From the NCBI GenBank assembly GCA_016711295.1, contig JADJTE010000014.1:17037-81036 (forward strand): a DNA stretch of 64,000 nucleotides, given 5' to 3'. Shown piece after piece: positions 9,801 to 20,971 of the stretch. Under the pieces are notes generated by a model. That model was not told the DNA's origin. It did not search any database and saw nothing but the letters and a program-made list of their open reading frames with translations. The position numbers were made by a program, and so were the translations under genes. How positions within the stretch are numbered: the first letter of the stretch is position 1; each line of letters starts with the position of its first letter. This DNA is from Sphingobacteriales bacterium. GTDB lineage: Bacteria; Bacteroidota; Bacteroidia; Chitinophagales; UBA2359.

Positions 9801-12800
9801 CGCCCCTCAATCTGCTTGTGTGAATAGCACCAATGCGATTAGTTTGCTGGGTTTATTGACGGAGGAGACCTCGGGCGGTGTTTGGACGGTGGCATCGGGC
9901 AGCCCTGCAAGCGGAACATTTAATGCAACCAACGGCACTTTTACGCCGAATGGCAATGCCGTTGGCACCTTTACCTTTACTTATACCGTTACAGGCGCAT
10001 CGGGTTGTCCGGGCACAGATAGCGAGACGGTGACGATTATCTTGACGAGTACGCCTAACGCGGGTGTAGCACAGTCGGCATTGTCGGTGTGCAATAACAG
10101 TACGACCCCTGTGGGTTTGTTCAGTCTTTTGACGAATGCGCAATCGGGCGGCGTTTGGACGGTGGCGAGTGGTAGCCCCGCAAGCGGAACGTTTAATGCT
10201 TCTAATGGCACTTTTACGCCGAATGGCAATGCGGTAGGCACTTTTACCTTTACTTATACCGTAACGGGTGCTGCGGGTTGTCCGGGCACGGATAGCGAGA
10301 CGGTGACGGTTATTTTGACGGGTGCGGTGAGCGCGGGCACAGCCTCAGCCCCTCAATCTGCTTGTGTGAATAGTACCAATGCAATTAGTTTGCTGAATTT
10401 ATTGACGGGCGAGACCTCGGGCGGTGTCTGGACGGTGGCATCGGGTAGCCCTGCAAGCGGAACATTTAATGCTTCTAATGGCACCTTTACGCCAAATGGC
10501 AATGCGGTAGGTACCTTTACCTTTACTTATACCGTTACAGGTGCTGCGGGTTGTCCTGGCACAGATAGCGAGACGGTGACGATTATTTTGACGAGTACGC
10601 CTAACGCGGGTGTAGCACAGTCGGCATTGTCGGTGTGCAATAACAGTACGACCCCTGTGGGCTTGTTCAGTCTTTTGAGCAATGCGCAATCGGGTGGTGT
10701 TTGGACGGTGGCATCGGGTAGCCCTGCAAGCGGAACGTTTAATGCTTCTAATGGCACTTTTACGCCGAATGGCAATGCGGTAGGCACTTTTACCTTTACT
10801 TATACGGTGACAGGTGCTGCGGGTTGTCCGGGCACGGATAGCGAGACGGTGACGGTTATTTTGACTGGTGCGGTGAGCGCGGGCACAGCCTCAGCCCCTC
10901 AATCTGCTTGTGTGAATAGCACGAATGCAATTAGTTTGCTGAATTTATTGACAGGCGAGACCTCGGGCGGTGTTTGGACTGTGGCATCGGGTAGCCCTGC
11001 GAGCGGAACATTTAATGCAACAAACGGCACCTTTACGCCAAATGGCAATGCCGTTGGAACATTCACCTTTACTTATACCGTAACAGGTGCTGCGGGTTGT
11101 CCGGGCACAGATAGCGAGACGGTGACAATTATCCTGACGAGTACGCCTAACGCGGGTGTAGCACAGTCGGCATTGTCGGTGTGCAATAACAGTACGACCC
11201 CCGTGGGTTTGTTCAGCCTTTTGACAAATGCGCAATCGGGTGGAGTTTGGACTGTGGCATCGGGTAGCCCCGCAAGCGGAACGTTCAATGCTTCAAATGG
11301 CACTTTTACGCCGAATGGCAATGCGGTAGGCACTTTTACCTTTACTTATACGGTGACAGGTGCTGCGGGTTGTCCGGGTACGGATAGCGAGACGGTGACG
11401 GTTATTTTGACGGGTGCGGTGAGCGCGGGCACAGCCTCAGCCCCTCAATCTGCTTGTGTGAATAGCACGAATGCAATTAGTTTGCTGAATTTATTGACAG
11501 GCGAGACCTCGGGCGGTGTTTGGACTGTGGCATCGGGTAGCCCTGCAAGCGGGACATTTAATGCAACAAACGGCACCTTTACACCGAATGGCAATGCCGT
11601 TGGAACATTCACCTTTACTTATACGGTGACAGGTGCTGCGGGTTGTCCGGGCACAGATAGCGAGACGGTGACGATTATCCTGACGAGTACGCCTAACGCG
11701 GGTGTAGCGCAGTCTGCTTTGTCGGTTTGCAATAACAGTACGACCCCTGTGGGCTTGTTCAGTCTTTTGAGCAATGCGCAATCGGGTGGAGTTTGGACGG
11801 TGGCATCGGGTAGCCCCGCGAGCGGAACGTTCAATGCTTCAAATGGCACATTTACGCCGAATGGCAATGCGGTAGGCACTTTTACCTTTACTTATACGGT
11901 GACAGGTGCTGCGGGTTGTCCGGGCACGGATAGCGAGACGGTGACGGTTATTTTGACGGGTGCGGTGAGTGCGGGCACGGCATCAGCCCCTCAATCTGCT
12001 TGTGTGAATAGCACGAATGCGATTAGTTTGCTGAATTTATTGACGGGCGAGACCTCGGGCGGTGTTTGGACGGTGGCATCGGGTAGCCCTGCAAGCGGAA
12101 CATTTAATGCAACAAACGGCACCTTTACACCGAATGGCAATGCCGTTGGAACATTCACCTTTACTTATACGGTGACAGGTGCTGCGGGTTGTCCGGGCAC
12201 AGATAGCGAGACGGTGACGATTATCCTGACGAGTACGCCTAACGCGGGTGTAGCGCAGTCTGCTTTGTCGGTGTGCAATAACAGTACGACCCCTGTGGGC
12301 TTGTTCAGTCTTTTGAGCAATGCGCAATCGGGTGGTGTTTGGACGGTGGCATCGGGTAGCCCCGCGAGCGGAACGTTCAATGCTTCAAATGGCACATTTA
12401 CGCCGAATGGCAATGCGGTAGGCACTTTCACCTTTACTTATACGGTGACAGGTGCTGCGGGCTGTCCGGGCACGGATAGCGAGACGGTGACGGTTATTTT
12501 GACGGGTGCGGTGAGTGCGGGCACGGCATCAGCCCCTCAATCTGCTTGTGTGAATAGCACGAATGCGATTAGTTTGCTGAATTTATTGACGGGCGAGACC
12601 TCGGGCGGTGTTTGGACGGTGGCATCGGGTAGCCCTGCAAGCGGAACATTTAATGCAACAAACGGCACCTTTACACCGAATGGCAATGCCGTTGGAACAT
12701 TCACCTTTACTTATACGGTGACAGGTGCTGCGGGTTGTCCGGGCACAGATAGCGAGACGGTGACGATTATCCTGACGAGTACGCCTAATGCGGGTGTAGC

Positions 12801-14752
12801 ACAGTCGGCATTGTCGGTTTGCAATAACAGTACGACCCCTGTGGGCTTGTTCAGTCTTTTGAGCAATGCGCAATCGGGTGGAGTTTGGACTGTGGCATCG
12901 GGTAGCCCCGCAAGCGGAACGTTCAATGCTTCAAATGGCACTTTTACGCCGAATGGCAATGCGGTAGGCACTTTTACCTTTACTTATACGGTGACAGGTG
13001 CTGCGGGTTGTCCGGGCACGGATAGCGAGACGGTGACGGTTATTTTGACGGGTGCGGTGAGTGCGGGCATCAGCCCCTCAATCTGCTTGTGTGAATAGCA
13101 CGAATGCGATTAGTTTGCTGAATTTATTGACAGGGGAGACCTCGGGCGGTGCTTGGACGGTGGCATCGGGTAGCCCCGCGAGCGGAACATTTAATGCCTT
13201 AGACGGCACCTTTACGCCGAATGGTAATACAGTAGGTACCTTTTCTTTCACTTATGCAGTAACGGGCACACCGAGTTGTCCGGGTGCTGATAGCGAGACG
13301 GTGACGATTATCCTGACGAGTACGCCTAATGCGGGTGTAGCACAGTCGGCATTGTCGGTGTGCAATAACAGTACGACCCCTGTGGGCTTGTTCAGTCTTT
13401 TGAGCAATGCGCAATCGGGTGGGGTTTGGACGGTGGCAAGCGGTAGTCCCGCGAGCGGAACGTTTAATGATGCAAATGGTACGTTCACACCGAGTGGGAA
13501 TACCAATGGGAATTATTCGTTTACTTATACTGTGACGGGTGCTGCGGGTTGTCCGGGTACGGATAGCGAGACGGTGACGGTAGTTTTAACCGATGTACTA
13601 AACGCGGGTACTGCTTTGCCGCCCTTGAATGCCTGTTTTAATGGAACCTTGACGATTGCTTTGAGTGCGCTTTTACAAGATGAAACACTTGGTGGAGTAT
13701 GGTCGGTCAAGAGTGGTAGCCCTTTGATAGGTACATTTAATAGTGTTGGGGCATTTACACCTTTTGGCAATTCTGTTGGCACCTATGAGTTTACTTATAC
13801 CTTAGAAAGTACAGGGGGATGTCTGGGGGGCAGCGAATCGGTGACGGTGCATTTAGTAGACCCACATGCAGCAGGTACTTCTACAGCAGATACAGTATGT
13901 GTCAATAATACTGGTGCCGTTATATTAGCTAATTTATTGAGCCAAGAGACACAGGGCGGTACTTGGGGTCTTGTAGCAGGAGCACCCGTAGAAGCAACCT
14001 TTAATGCACTTTCAGGTACATTCGTGCCTAATGGAAATGCAGAAGGAAATTATCAATTTAGTTATGCGGTAGTTGATACTTGTGGTAATATAGATAATAC
14101 TGTCGTGCAAGTGCTTTTGAGCAATAGTGCTTGTTCCGAAGCCTGTCCCGAACCGAATATCGTGCTGAAAACGGGGTCGGATATTAATCCTGTCCTACCT
14201 GTATTGCTGTGCGAAACTGTTGGCTTTTTGAGTAGCGAGATTATTTACGAGTGGCAAGCCTATACATTGATAAGTGGAGTGCAAACGCTGATAACCGGCG
14301 ATATCGGTGAAGTGGACAAACCATATTATATCCGCGACATCTGCCAAGAGAGAGAGTGGTTAGACCTATCTAATTGCGCTGCTGATGACCCCGACAAGAA
14401 AATAGTGTATGAGGTGATAACTACCAAAACCGATGGTACTTGTACGCGCAACGATACGATACAAGCCAATTTGTTAAAAGCCTCGTTGATTGATGGCATA
14501 GCATATAACCTTTCGCCGAACCCCACGGTGGGCGAACTGACTTTGGTAGTACAAAGTGCCGAAATGGGCAATTTGATTTGGGATATTGCCGACCTAACAG
14601 GCAGGCGCGTGTGGGCGGGCAGTTACGACAAGGCTACTTCTGATGTGGCGAGCTATAATTTATCCATAGCACACCTACCGCAAGGCGTATACGTAGCACA
14701 AATACGAATGAATAACGATATAATACTCACTCAAAAAATAATCAAATTCTGA
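6867..14752 (+). CDS. Giant T9SS-exported repeat protein with P-domain-like N-terminus (five apparent frameshifts)
   Basis: The protein starts with a signal peptide (MKKNTVLILVLWAIAMANLEAQ) and a proprotein-convertase P-domain-like region (about residues 45-215; GTWNLFINDD, GTLESWSITF). Ig/PKD-like modules follow, then a large array of about 91-residue sub-repeats (GGVWTVASGSPASGTF, TFTYTVTG, CPGTDSETVTV). The last ~80 residues are a type A T9SS sorting domain (LSPNPTVGELTLVV ... GVYVAQI). The frame is broken five times relative to the repeat consensus: 2 bp missing near 8873-8880, +1 T near 9038, +1 T near 9123, +1 G near 9736, and 5 bp missing near 13069. Correcting these gives about 2629 residues. 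Segments are 6867-8933, 8791-9084, 9045-9749, 9721-13098 and 13061-14752. The likely role is a surface adhesin or matrix protein; its link to the CIS is unknown. Confidence 0.8.
8421..13560 (+). repeat. Ten tandem 546-bp repeats coding for paired Ig-like sub-repeats
   Basis: The marker GCGGGTGTAGC recurs at 8427, 8971, 9513, 10060, 10606, 11152, 11698, 12244, 12790 and 13331. Intervals between 10060 and 12790 are exactly 546 bp. The others deviate only by the indels listed for the host gene. Each 546-bp unit codes for two related sub-repeats of about 91 residues (one begins ACVNSTNAISLL, the other LSVCNNSTTPVGLF). The inner copies are almost identical at the DNA level, which points to recent expansion or gene conversion and makes assembly of this region uncertain. 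Confidence 0.93.
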
Positions 14753-14753
14753 T

Positions 14754-16526
14754 ATGAAAACCATTACACACGCTATTTTATGCTTGTTGGCATTGCTGTT
14801 CATCTCTCTGCCCCTTGCCCAAGCCCAAGACATAGATAAAACGGAGGCTGAAAAGCGCGTCAAAAAGCTATTTCAGGACTATGAGTATTACGGCACCTTA
14901 GTCGAAAGTTTTAACGACGAAACAGTATCGGAGAGCGTTATTGCGCAGTTTAAAAACCTGTTCGACGCATCGGCAACGGTTCATACCGACATTAAACAAT
15001 CGGACAGCTACGGAGAGAAATTATCGCTGACTGCTTATGTAAATGAACTGAAAACGTGGTATCCGTCGGGTTTGAGCGTATCGTTAAGCCCGCCGCAGTT
15101 GGGGGCAATCACTTGTAACAAGGGTAGATGCCAAATAACAGTACCCGTTACCAAATCAATGGGAGGCTTGACCAAAGCAGGTGTCGATTTTCGAGACAGC
15201 GATATTTTGCTCCACTTCGTAGTAGGGTTCGATGAAGGGCTGCAAAACTTCAAGATACTGAACATCAAAGGTGGCGACGAAGGCGATACAGAACCACCCG
15301 TAGCCGTAAAGCCCGACAAAAAGCCGCCCAAAACTGATAGCGCACCCTTAGATAAGCCAAGCGCAAAAGCCGATAAACCTAAGCCCGACAAGCCAAAAGC
15401 AGATAAGGTAAAAACAGAACGCTTGAAACCGATTAAAAACAAACCAGTTAAAACCGAAAATGTATTTGCCAAAGGCAATCAACAGAAAGCCCGCCGCAGT
15501 ATGGTGGGTATTTATGGCGGATTGGGTTGGACTTGGTTGGCAAGTACCGCCAATTTTTCGCCGATTAGCGGCGGCAATTCGGAGGCATTGAGTACAGCGG
15601 ACAACCGATTTAAAGAAGATTTCTCGCTGGGTACGCGACCGTTGTCCTATCGCGCTGTATTAGGGCTTAATCGCTTTGGGCTAACGTATCAACAATATTT
15701 GGGCGAAAAATTTGGTTTTACAGTCGGGATTGGCCTGCATACCTATCAATCGGCGATACAAGGCGATATAAGTGCGCAAACATACACAGTAGACAACAAC
15801 GAAACGGGTAGTCCAGAGACGGATAATACCGCCTTTACACGTGGTTTTGAAGCCAAGGGGTTAAAAGAAAATTACCAATATAGCAGCCTCGAATTGTTTT
15901 TGGGCGCACAGTACCAATGGTATTCTTATGTCCGCAATAACCCTTTTCGACCCTATATAAAAGGCGGTCTAACACTGGCAATCTCCTCTTTTGCGCCCCA
16001 AGTAACCTTTGATGGTAATATTAACAGCTCGGCAACTTACAGGCAAAATGGAGGGAATTATACCCTGACCTATGACGAAAGCGGACAGAATAAGGGCAAG
16101 GTATTCACCGATGTTTATTGGATTTATGGCGATAATAGCATTGTGTCAGATAGGCACGCCACCACCGAATTGATACCTGCCGCAGCTGCCCTCAATATCA
16201 GTCCCACCGCCGAATTGGGTTTTGACTGGGCTTTGGATAAAAGTGGTACTTGGTTCTTTGGGGCTGCTGCGAGATTGAGTATGGGCTTATTATCTGTATT
16301 CGGCTCGACTAATACCGATATATATGGCAATGGCAATGCCGAAAATTTATTGCTCAAACGCCATTATACCAGCACAGACCCTAACTTAGATGCTTACTAT
16401 GCCTATACGCCCTTGTCAGAAAACAGCTACGAATATCGCAGTATTCATGGGGCAGATACGCAAACCAAGCCCCATTTTATGGGCTTTAATATAGCATTGA
16501 AATATGTTTTTAAAAAAGGGAAATAG
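14754..16526 (+). CDS. Outer-membrane beta-barrel protein with NTF2-like N-terminal domain and Lys/Pro linker
   Basis: A 590-residue exported protein (signal peptide ending ...ISLPLAQAQ). Residues about 25-180 form a compact domain with the pattern F-x2-LF ... SLTAYVNELKTW that resembles NTF2-like folds and, more weakly, the C-terminal domain shared by the lipoproteins downstream. A highly charged KPDKPKADK-type linker (about 185-240) resembles periplasmic spacers. The last ~340 residues alternate in the way expected of a beta barrel, carry a typical start (GIYGGLGWTWL) and end in an aromatic strand (ALKYVFKK), as outer-membrane proteins do. The ATG is one base after the stop of the giant repeat gene. 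It begins a run of envelope genes (to 25805) that I interpret as one module. Function not recognised. Confidence 0.72.
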   Translation: MKTITHAILCLLALLFISLPLAQAQDIDKTEAEKRVKKLFQDYEYYGTLVESFNDETVSESVIAQFKNLFDASATVHTDIKQSDSYGEKLSLTAYVNELKTWYPSGLSVSLSPPQLGAITCNKGRCQITVPVTKSMGGLTKAGVDFRDSDILLHFVVGFDEGLQNFKILNIKGGDEGDTEPPVAVKPDKKPPKTDSAPLDKPSAKADKPKPDKPKADKVKTERLKPIKNKPVKTENVFAKGNQQKARRSMVGIYGGLGWTWLASTANFSPISGGNSEALSTADNRFKEDFSLGTRPLSYRAVLGLNRFGLTYQQYLGEKFGFTVGIGLHTYQSAIQGDISAQTYTVDNNETGSPETDNTAFTRGFEAKGLKENYQYSSLELFLGAQYQWYSYVRNNPFRPYIKGGLTLAISSFAPQVTFDGNINSSATYRQNGGNYTLTYDESGQNKGKVFTDVYWIYGDNSIVSDRHATTELIPAAAALNISPTAELGFDWALDKSGTWFFGAAARLSMGLLSVFGSTNTDIYGNGNAENLLLKRHYTSTDPNLDAYYAYTPLSENSYEYRSIHGADTQTKPHFMGFNIALKYVFKKGK

Positions 16527-16577
16527 GAACAAAACTAAAAACAAGGCATCACCTCAACTTTCCATATTGTACCTCTT

Positions 16578-17188
16578 ATGAGATATATCTACGCGCGTTA
16601 CTTCCTAACTATTGTTGCTGCGGTGATAGGGCTGTGTACGGCTTGTGTGCGCAATCAGCCTAATAGCGAAACCTCAAATATACCTACAGAAGACACCCTT
16701 GCATGGGCAAGTGCCGATACTGCTTGTAACGATATAGATACGATAGCCATGCCCGTCAAAACAGAAGATATGTTGGCAAAAAACCCGTCAAACTGTCCGA
16801 GATTAAAAATGAGAAAGCTATTACGGCTAAAATCATCGAAACGGTAGCTCCCGAAAAAGCTGACCAAGCCGTCAAACCCGCCGCAGGCGGTACGAAAGGA
16901 GATTCGTTGCAAACCAAATTTAACCTATTGACCAATGACAGATTGGGTAATATGGAAAAAATAACAGTTATCAAGGATATACAGAACCAATTTGCCGACA
17001 AATCGTCCGACCGCGTGTCGGGTAAATTTGTCGGCGAAGCAAAACCCAAATACAGCATCATCGAATATTTGCGCCGCATCAAAATGACCAATTCGCGCAA
17101 GGTGCATATCAAAGACATCAAAACCGACGGCAGTGGCAAAATAGAGCGTATCGTAGTCGAAGAAATCGACGAGTCAAGTATCCGATAG
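16578..17188 (+). CDS. Lipoprotein with shared YS-E-Y / ITDI C-terminal domain (one apparent frameshift)
   Basis: The N-terminal segment is a lipoprotein signal (lipobox around LCTAC). The frame starting at 16578 ends at 16847, but the adjacent frame continues without interruption to 17188. Adding one A to the A6 run at 16778-16783 gives ...LAKKPVKLSEIKNEKAIT... and a single product of about 203 residues. The last ~90 residues (KYSIIEYLRRIKMT, HIKDIKTDGSGKIERI) belong to the same family as the ends of the next two lipoproteins and of the one at 60081. The likely location is the outer membrane, facing the periplasm; no function is recognised. Confidence 0.68.
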
Positions 17189-17232
17189 TCTAAAAATACA
17201 ACAAATAATTGCATATTTAATAAATAAAATTT

Positions 17233-18074
17233 ATGTACACAAATTATTCTTTTGGCAACAAGCGATTTTTTCATATCATTATTCGTAGCCTATCATCAGG
17301 CGGGTATTTTTTACTTCTTATTGCGATGATAATTTCGTATAGCGGCTGCAAAGGAGGTTCGTCAAGCGACGGCGACCCTGTTTTGGCGGGCGATGGCAAA
17401 AATATACCTATCACACCAATGGAAAGCGAACCCCAAACTCCTGCCGAACAACCGCAAAGCGACCCCTCGCTACCCCCAATCCTACGACGAATACATCGAC
17501 AGCGCCTAATACCAAGGCGACCAATACCCCAGCAACAGTATCGACACCCAATCCCAATCAGAACAGCGGCAAAAAGGGGGCGACGACCTACTACCCACCT
17601 GCTACCAGCACCCAATCCAATAAGCCTGCAGCTATAGTAGCCGAAAATACACCCGCACCCGTCTATACACCACCCGCTACGAACAAATCTACCCCCGTTT
17701 ATCCACCGCCTGCGAAAACCGACCCCGACCCCACGCCCGTCCAACCCGTAGCTATCGAAACGCCCAAATCAACCAAAGCCCCTCCTGCTGCGCCTACCAT
17801 TAATAGCAATAAGATAAAAGTCGATTTGCAGCGAAAACTCATCGATTTATCGCGCAAACCCCGCGATTCGCGCCTTATGTCCGATATCAGGGGTTATTTC
17901 GCCAGCACAAAGCAAGCAGGCGTTATCAGCACAGACAAACGACAATACTCTGTCGAACAATACTTAGTCACCATCAATATGAGCGGCGAGATGGATATAC
18001 ATATTACCGACATCGATGTAGATAATACAGGAAAAATTACACGAATCAGCATCGAGCAAACAGAACTAAAATAA
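17233..18074 (+). CDS. Pro/Thr-rich lipoprotein with the shared C-terminal domain (one apparent frameshift)
   Basis: The lipobox is around SYSGCKGG, followed by GDPVLAGDGKNIPITPMES, a stretch almost repeated in the next gene. The frame starting at 17233 runs out of frame at the C5 run 17473-17477. One extra C restores LPPNPTTNTSTAPNTKAT and a long Pro/Thr linker leading into the C-terminal domain (QYSVEQYLVTINMSG, IHITDIDVDNTGKITRI), ending at 18074. The corrected product is about 280 residues. The linker length and composition suit a lipoprotein that spans part of the periplasm or cell wall. It is a paralogue of its neighbours on both sides. Confidence 0.68.
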
Positions 18075-18174
18075 ACATAGCGACGGATAAAACCCTATCT
18101 GCTACGGATTTCCAAGACACAGCCAAGCCACCAACACTATTACTCATAGGCAAATTGCCCAAAAATAATCACCC

Positions 18175-19317
18175 ATGACTTCAAATTCCCCGCGCTTAAC
18201 TACTTATCGCCTTGTATGGGCTATGCTGGGCATTTTTGTCCTATTGTTAGTACTGCCCGGCTGCGGTAGCGAACCCAAGCAAACTTTGGACGGCAATCCT
18301 GTTTTGTCGGGCAATGACAAATTAGTACCTACTTCGCCCATGGAAGAACCCGTAAAGGATACAGCCCAATTGCACGAAATGCGTAAGCTAACAGAGGCTA
18401 TGATGAAGCAACAAAAGGAAACAGGCAAAGAAGGTGCAACTGCTCCGCCCCCTGCCGCACCTACTTATACAGCACCGCCTCCACCTCCGCCTCCTGCGCC
18501 CAAGCCCGTGGACATGAGTGGCGTGCAAAAAGCCGTTGCCGCCTTGCAAAATATAGACCAATTAGACCAACGTGCCAACGCCGCAGAGCAGGCCGCCTCA
18601 AAAGCCGAACAACGCACACGGGCTGCCCAACAAGCAGCTAATATAGCCGAGAGCCAAGCAGCCGACAAAAAATGCCCCGAATTGTCTGCTATTAGACAGG
18701 AAACCGCCAAAGTCGAAAAAGCGGTGACTAATGCTTCGGTGCGCAGCAATAGTGCCCGAAAATCGGCGGGCAAAGTAACTGATATGACCGGCGATGTGCG
18801 CAAAAAATTGGGGCAAATCAATGCAAATATGGCAAGTAGTGCCGATGCTAATGCCACTATCGCCATGGCGCAAACAGCCCAGAATACGTATAATAAATTA
18901 TTGGCAGACCTAAGCAGTGCCGAAAAAGAAGCCGAAGCCGCCGCCAAAGAAGCGGGAAACGCCGAAACCGCTGCCTACAACGCCAAAAACATAGCCGCAG
19001 AGTGCAAAGCGGGCAAGACGAATAGCTCTCCCTTGGGAGCTAATAAAAATAAAATAAAAACCAATTTGGAACAAAACCTAATGGATTTGTCGCGTAACCC
19101 ACGCAACCTACGTATTATTTCCGATATTAAAGAGCATTTCGACAATGTAACACAGAAAGGCGTTATTAGCACCGAGAAAGGCAAATATTCGGTCGAGCAG
19201 TACATCACCAAATTAAACCTTAGTGGAGCTATGGATATCCAAATAACAGACCTATCTATCGACAATGACGGAAAAGTATCCGATGTAGAGATAGAAGAAA
19301 CAAAATTAGATAAATAA
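18175..19317 (+). CDS. Coiled-coil lipoprotein with the shared C-terminal domain
   Basis: A 380-residue protein. The lipobox LPGC lies at about residues 27-30, followed by GNPVLSGNDKLVPTSPMEE (close to the preceding lipoprotein), a Pro-rich segment (PPPPPPPAPK), and a long Ala/Glu/Lys coiled coil (about 115-285). The C-terminal domain follows (residues ~295-380; KYSVEQYITKLNLSG, IQITDLSIDNDGKV). This copy is intact and therefore defines the architecture of the family. It is probably an elongated periplasmic rod anchored in the outer membrane. A minor overlap in design with TssQ/TssO-type envelope lipoproteins is possible, but I cannot demonstrate homology. Confidence 0.75.
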   Translation: MTSNSPRLTTYRLVWAMLGIFVLLLVLPGCGSEPKQTLDGNPVLSGNDKLVPTSPMEEPVKDTAQLHEMRKLTEAMMKQQKETGKEGATAPPPAAPTYTAPPPPPPPAPKPVDMSGVQKAVAALQNIDQLDQRANAAEQAASKAEQRTRAAQQAANIAESQAADKKCPELSAIRQETAKVEKAVTNASVRSNSARKSAGKVTDMTGDVRKKLGQINANMASSADANATIAMAQTAQNTYNKLLADLSSAEKEAEAAAKEAGNAETAAYNAKNIAAECKAGKTNSSPLGANKNKIKTNLEQNLMDLSRNPRNLRIISDIKEHFDNVTQKGVISTEKGKYSVEQYITKLNLSGAMDIQITDLSIDNDGKVSDVEIEETKLDK

Positions 19318-19325
19318 GCAGTTTT

Positions 19326-20963
19326 ATGCACTACACTCAGCCTTTTTGGGAATTATGTCTACGATGTCTTTTTTTGTGTTGCTTTTTATATCCCATACAA
19401 GCAAAAAGCAATCCTACTGCCGAAACGCAGCGTTATTACCTCGATATCCCGAAAGCCTATCTCGATAATCCCGATTTTAAGTACGGTTTCGAGCGCATCG
19501 ACGACCCACCCTATACGCGCGACGTATTCCGATTTCAGCAATACGCCTTAGTGTGGCGTACCAAAGCTGTAAAAGGCTATTTTAAATACGCGAGTGCCGA
19601 TGGCAAAACATTCGAACCCATTGAAAAGCCCGCCATACCTGTGGGCTTCCTCATTGCGCAGCGCAACCTCGTGTATGAATGGCGCGGAGACGAGCGCAGT
19701 GCTAATGTACCAACCTTTGAATTGGCTTGGACATGCAGCCCCTCTAATAAACAAAGCGAAAGAATACCCCTCGAACAAGTATTTAGAGATGTGATGCGCG
19801 AAAAAGTGGGCAATAGCGGCGGCGCACTCAATGCCTCCAATTTACACCTCATTATCCCGAACCAGCCCAATTTAGACGACCCCAGCAAAACCAAAATCTT
19901 GCTGTGGAACAAATCGGCAGCTACCCAAGTATCTTTCGACCCCAATTACCGAACAGATAGCCACAGAACCACCGACAGCACCTACCAACTGCACATACCG
20001 ACTGCCGACCTCAACCAAACCGATTTCCAGTATGGTTTGGAAAAAGGCGAATTTGTATCGAGCGATAAAATGGCTTATACCTATAAACCCGTATTTTATA
20101 ACAACGAGCAAAAATATTATTTCAAGTATTTTAAAAACAAAAGTGAATTTGCCGCCAACCGAAACGAAAGTGATACGCTGTTACAAGCTTATTTTGTACT
20201 CACAGTATTGGGCAATGACCTGCAAGCCTCCGATTTCGATTTTAAGCGCGTACCCGCCGACCGCAAAAACCGCATCAGACCCCTCAGCCAATTATTTATC
20301 GATTACTTTGCAAATGTCCGAAAAGAAAACATCAGAAATGCCTACCTATTCTACGATACCGACCCCGACCCCGAAGAAGAACGCCTCAACCGACTCGTGT
20401 TATGGAATGACGTACTCGTTAGCAATATCTCGTTTGAAGTGCCCCAAGCCTATTTCTATGTCGATATGCACAAAACAATAGACCGAGATGTACTTATTCG
20501 CGAACTTGAAGAGCAGATGGCTATTCTGGACGGCAAAAACAAAAAATTTGTCCTATACATCAGCAACGGCGAATCGCCCCTAATAGCCGAAGACCTCAAA
20601 GCATTTAAGCAAATTATGCTTCGCTTATGGACGATATCGCCGCCCGCCCCGTCCGTAGGATATGATGGCGAGACCATCAAGACAAAAATAGGACCTGATA
20701 TCGAATTTTTAGCACAAAATGATGTCGATTTCCATTTTTATGCCTCCGACAACCTATGTAGTAATTCGCTGGCTAAACTCGTCAATACCATCTTATCGAA
20801 TCAAGCACACGATAAAACCAATGTCTACATACACTTAGAAGCACAAGATAAAAGCGATAATACTTATTTCTCGAAATGCCGCTATCAGAATGACAAAGCA
20901 GCACTAAAACCCGACTGCCTCAAAATCATTCGCGATAAAAATACATCTTGCAACTGTCCATAA
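19326..20963 (+). CDS. Exported protein with two internal repeats, unknown function
   Basis: A 545-residue protein with a signal peptide (cleavage near residue 26). Two homologous segments of about 190 residues are visible: YYLDIPKAYLDNPDFKYGFE aligns with YQLHIPTADLNQTDFQYGLE, and KGYFKYASADGK with KYYFKYFKNKSE. A third, different part (about 375-545) begins YFYVDMHKTIDRDVLI, includes FVLYISNGESPL, and could be a small Rossmann/VWA-like fold; it ends in a Cys pair. The start is 9 bp after the preceding lipoprotein stop, and the next gene starts a few bases after its own stop, so it is part of the same operon as the TssR-like proteins. I do not recognise the family. Confidence 0.65.
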   Translation: MHYTQPFWELCLRCLFLCCFLYPIQAKSNPTAETQRYYLDIPKAYLDNPDFKYGFERIDDPPYTRDVFRFQQYALVWRTKAVKGYFKYASADGKTFEPIEKPAIPVGFLIAQRNLVYEWRGDERSANVPTFELAWTCSPSNKQSERIPLEQVFRDVMREKVGNSGGALNASNLHLIIPNQPNLDDPSKTKILLWNKSAATQVSFDPNYRTDSHRTTDSTYQLHIPTADLNQTDFQYGLEKGEFVSSDKMAYTYKPVFYNNEQKYYFKYFKNKSEFAANRNESDTLLQAYFVLTVLGNDLQASDFDFKRVPADRKNRIRPLSQLFIDYFANVRKENIRNAYLFYDTDPDPEEERLNRLVLWNDVLVSNISFEVPQAYFYVDMHKTIDRDVLIRELEEQMAILDGKNKKFVLYISNGESPLIAEDLKAFKQIMLRLWTISPPAPSVGYDGETIKTKIGPDIEFLAQNDVDFHFYASDNLCSNSLAKLVNTILSNQAHDKTNVYIHLEAQDKSDNTYFSKCRYQNDKAALKPDCLKIIRDKNTSCNCP

Positions 20964-20971
20964 ATATATAT

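Noticed and set aside
9853..12873. A ladder of 86-96-residue minus-strand reading frames at 546-bp spacing
   Set aside because: They are antisense shadows of the tandem repeats in the plus-strand gene and show the same period.
16907..17188. A separate small gene after the first lipoprotein
   Set aside because: It has no signal peptide and completes the family domain of the upstream frame once one A is added at 16778-16783.
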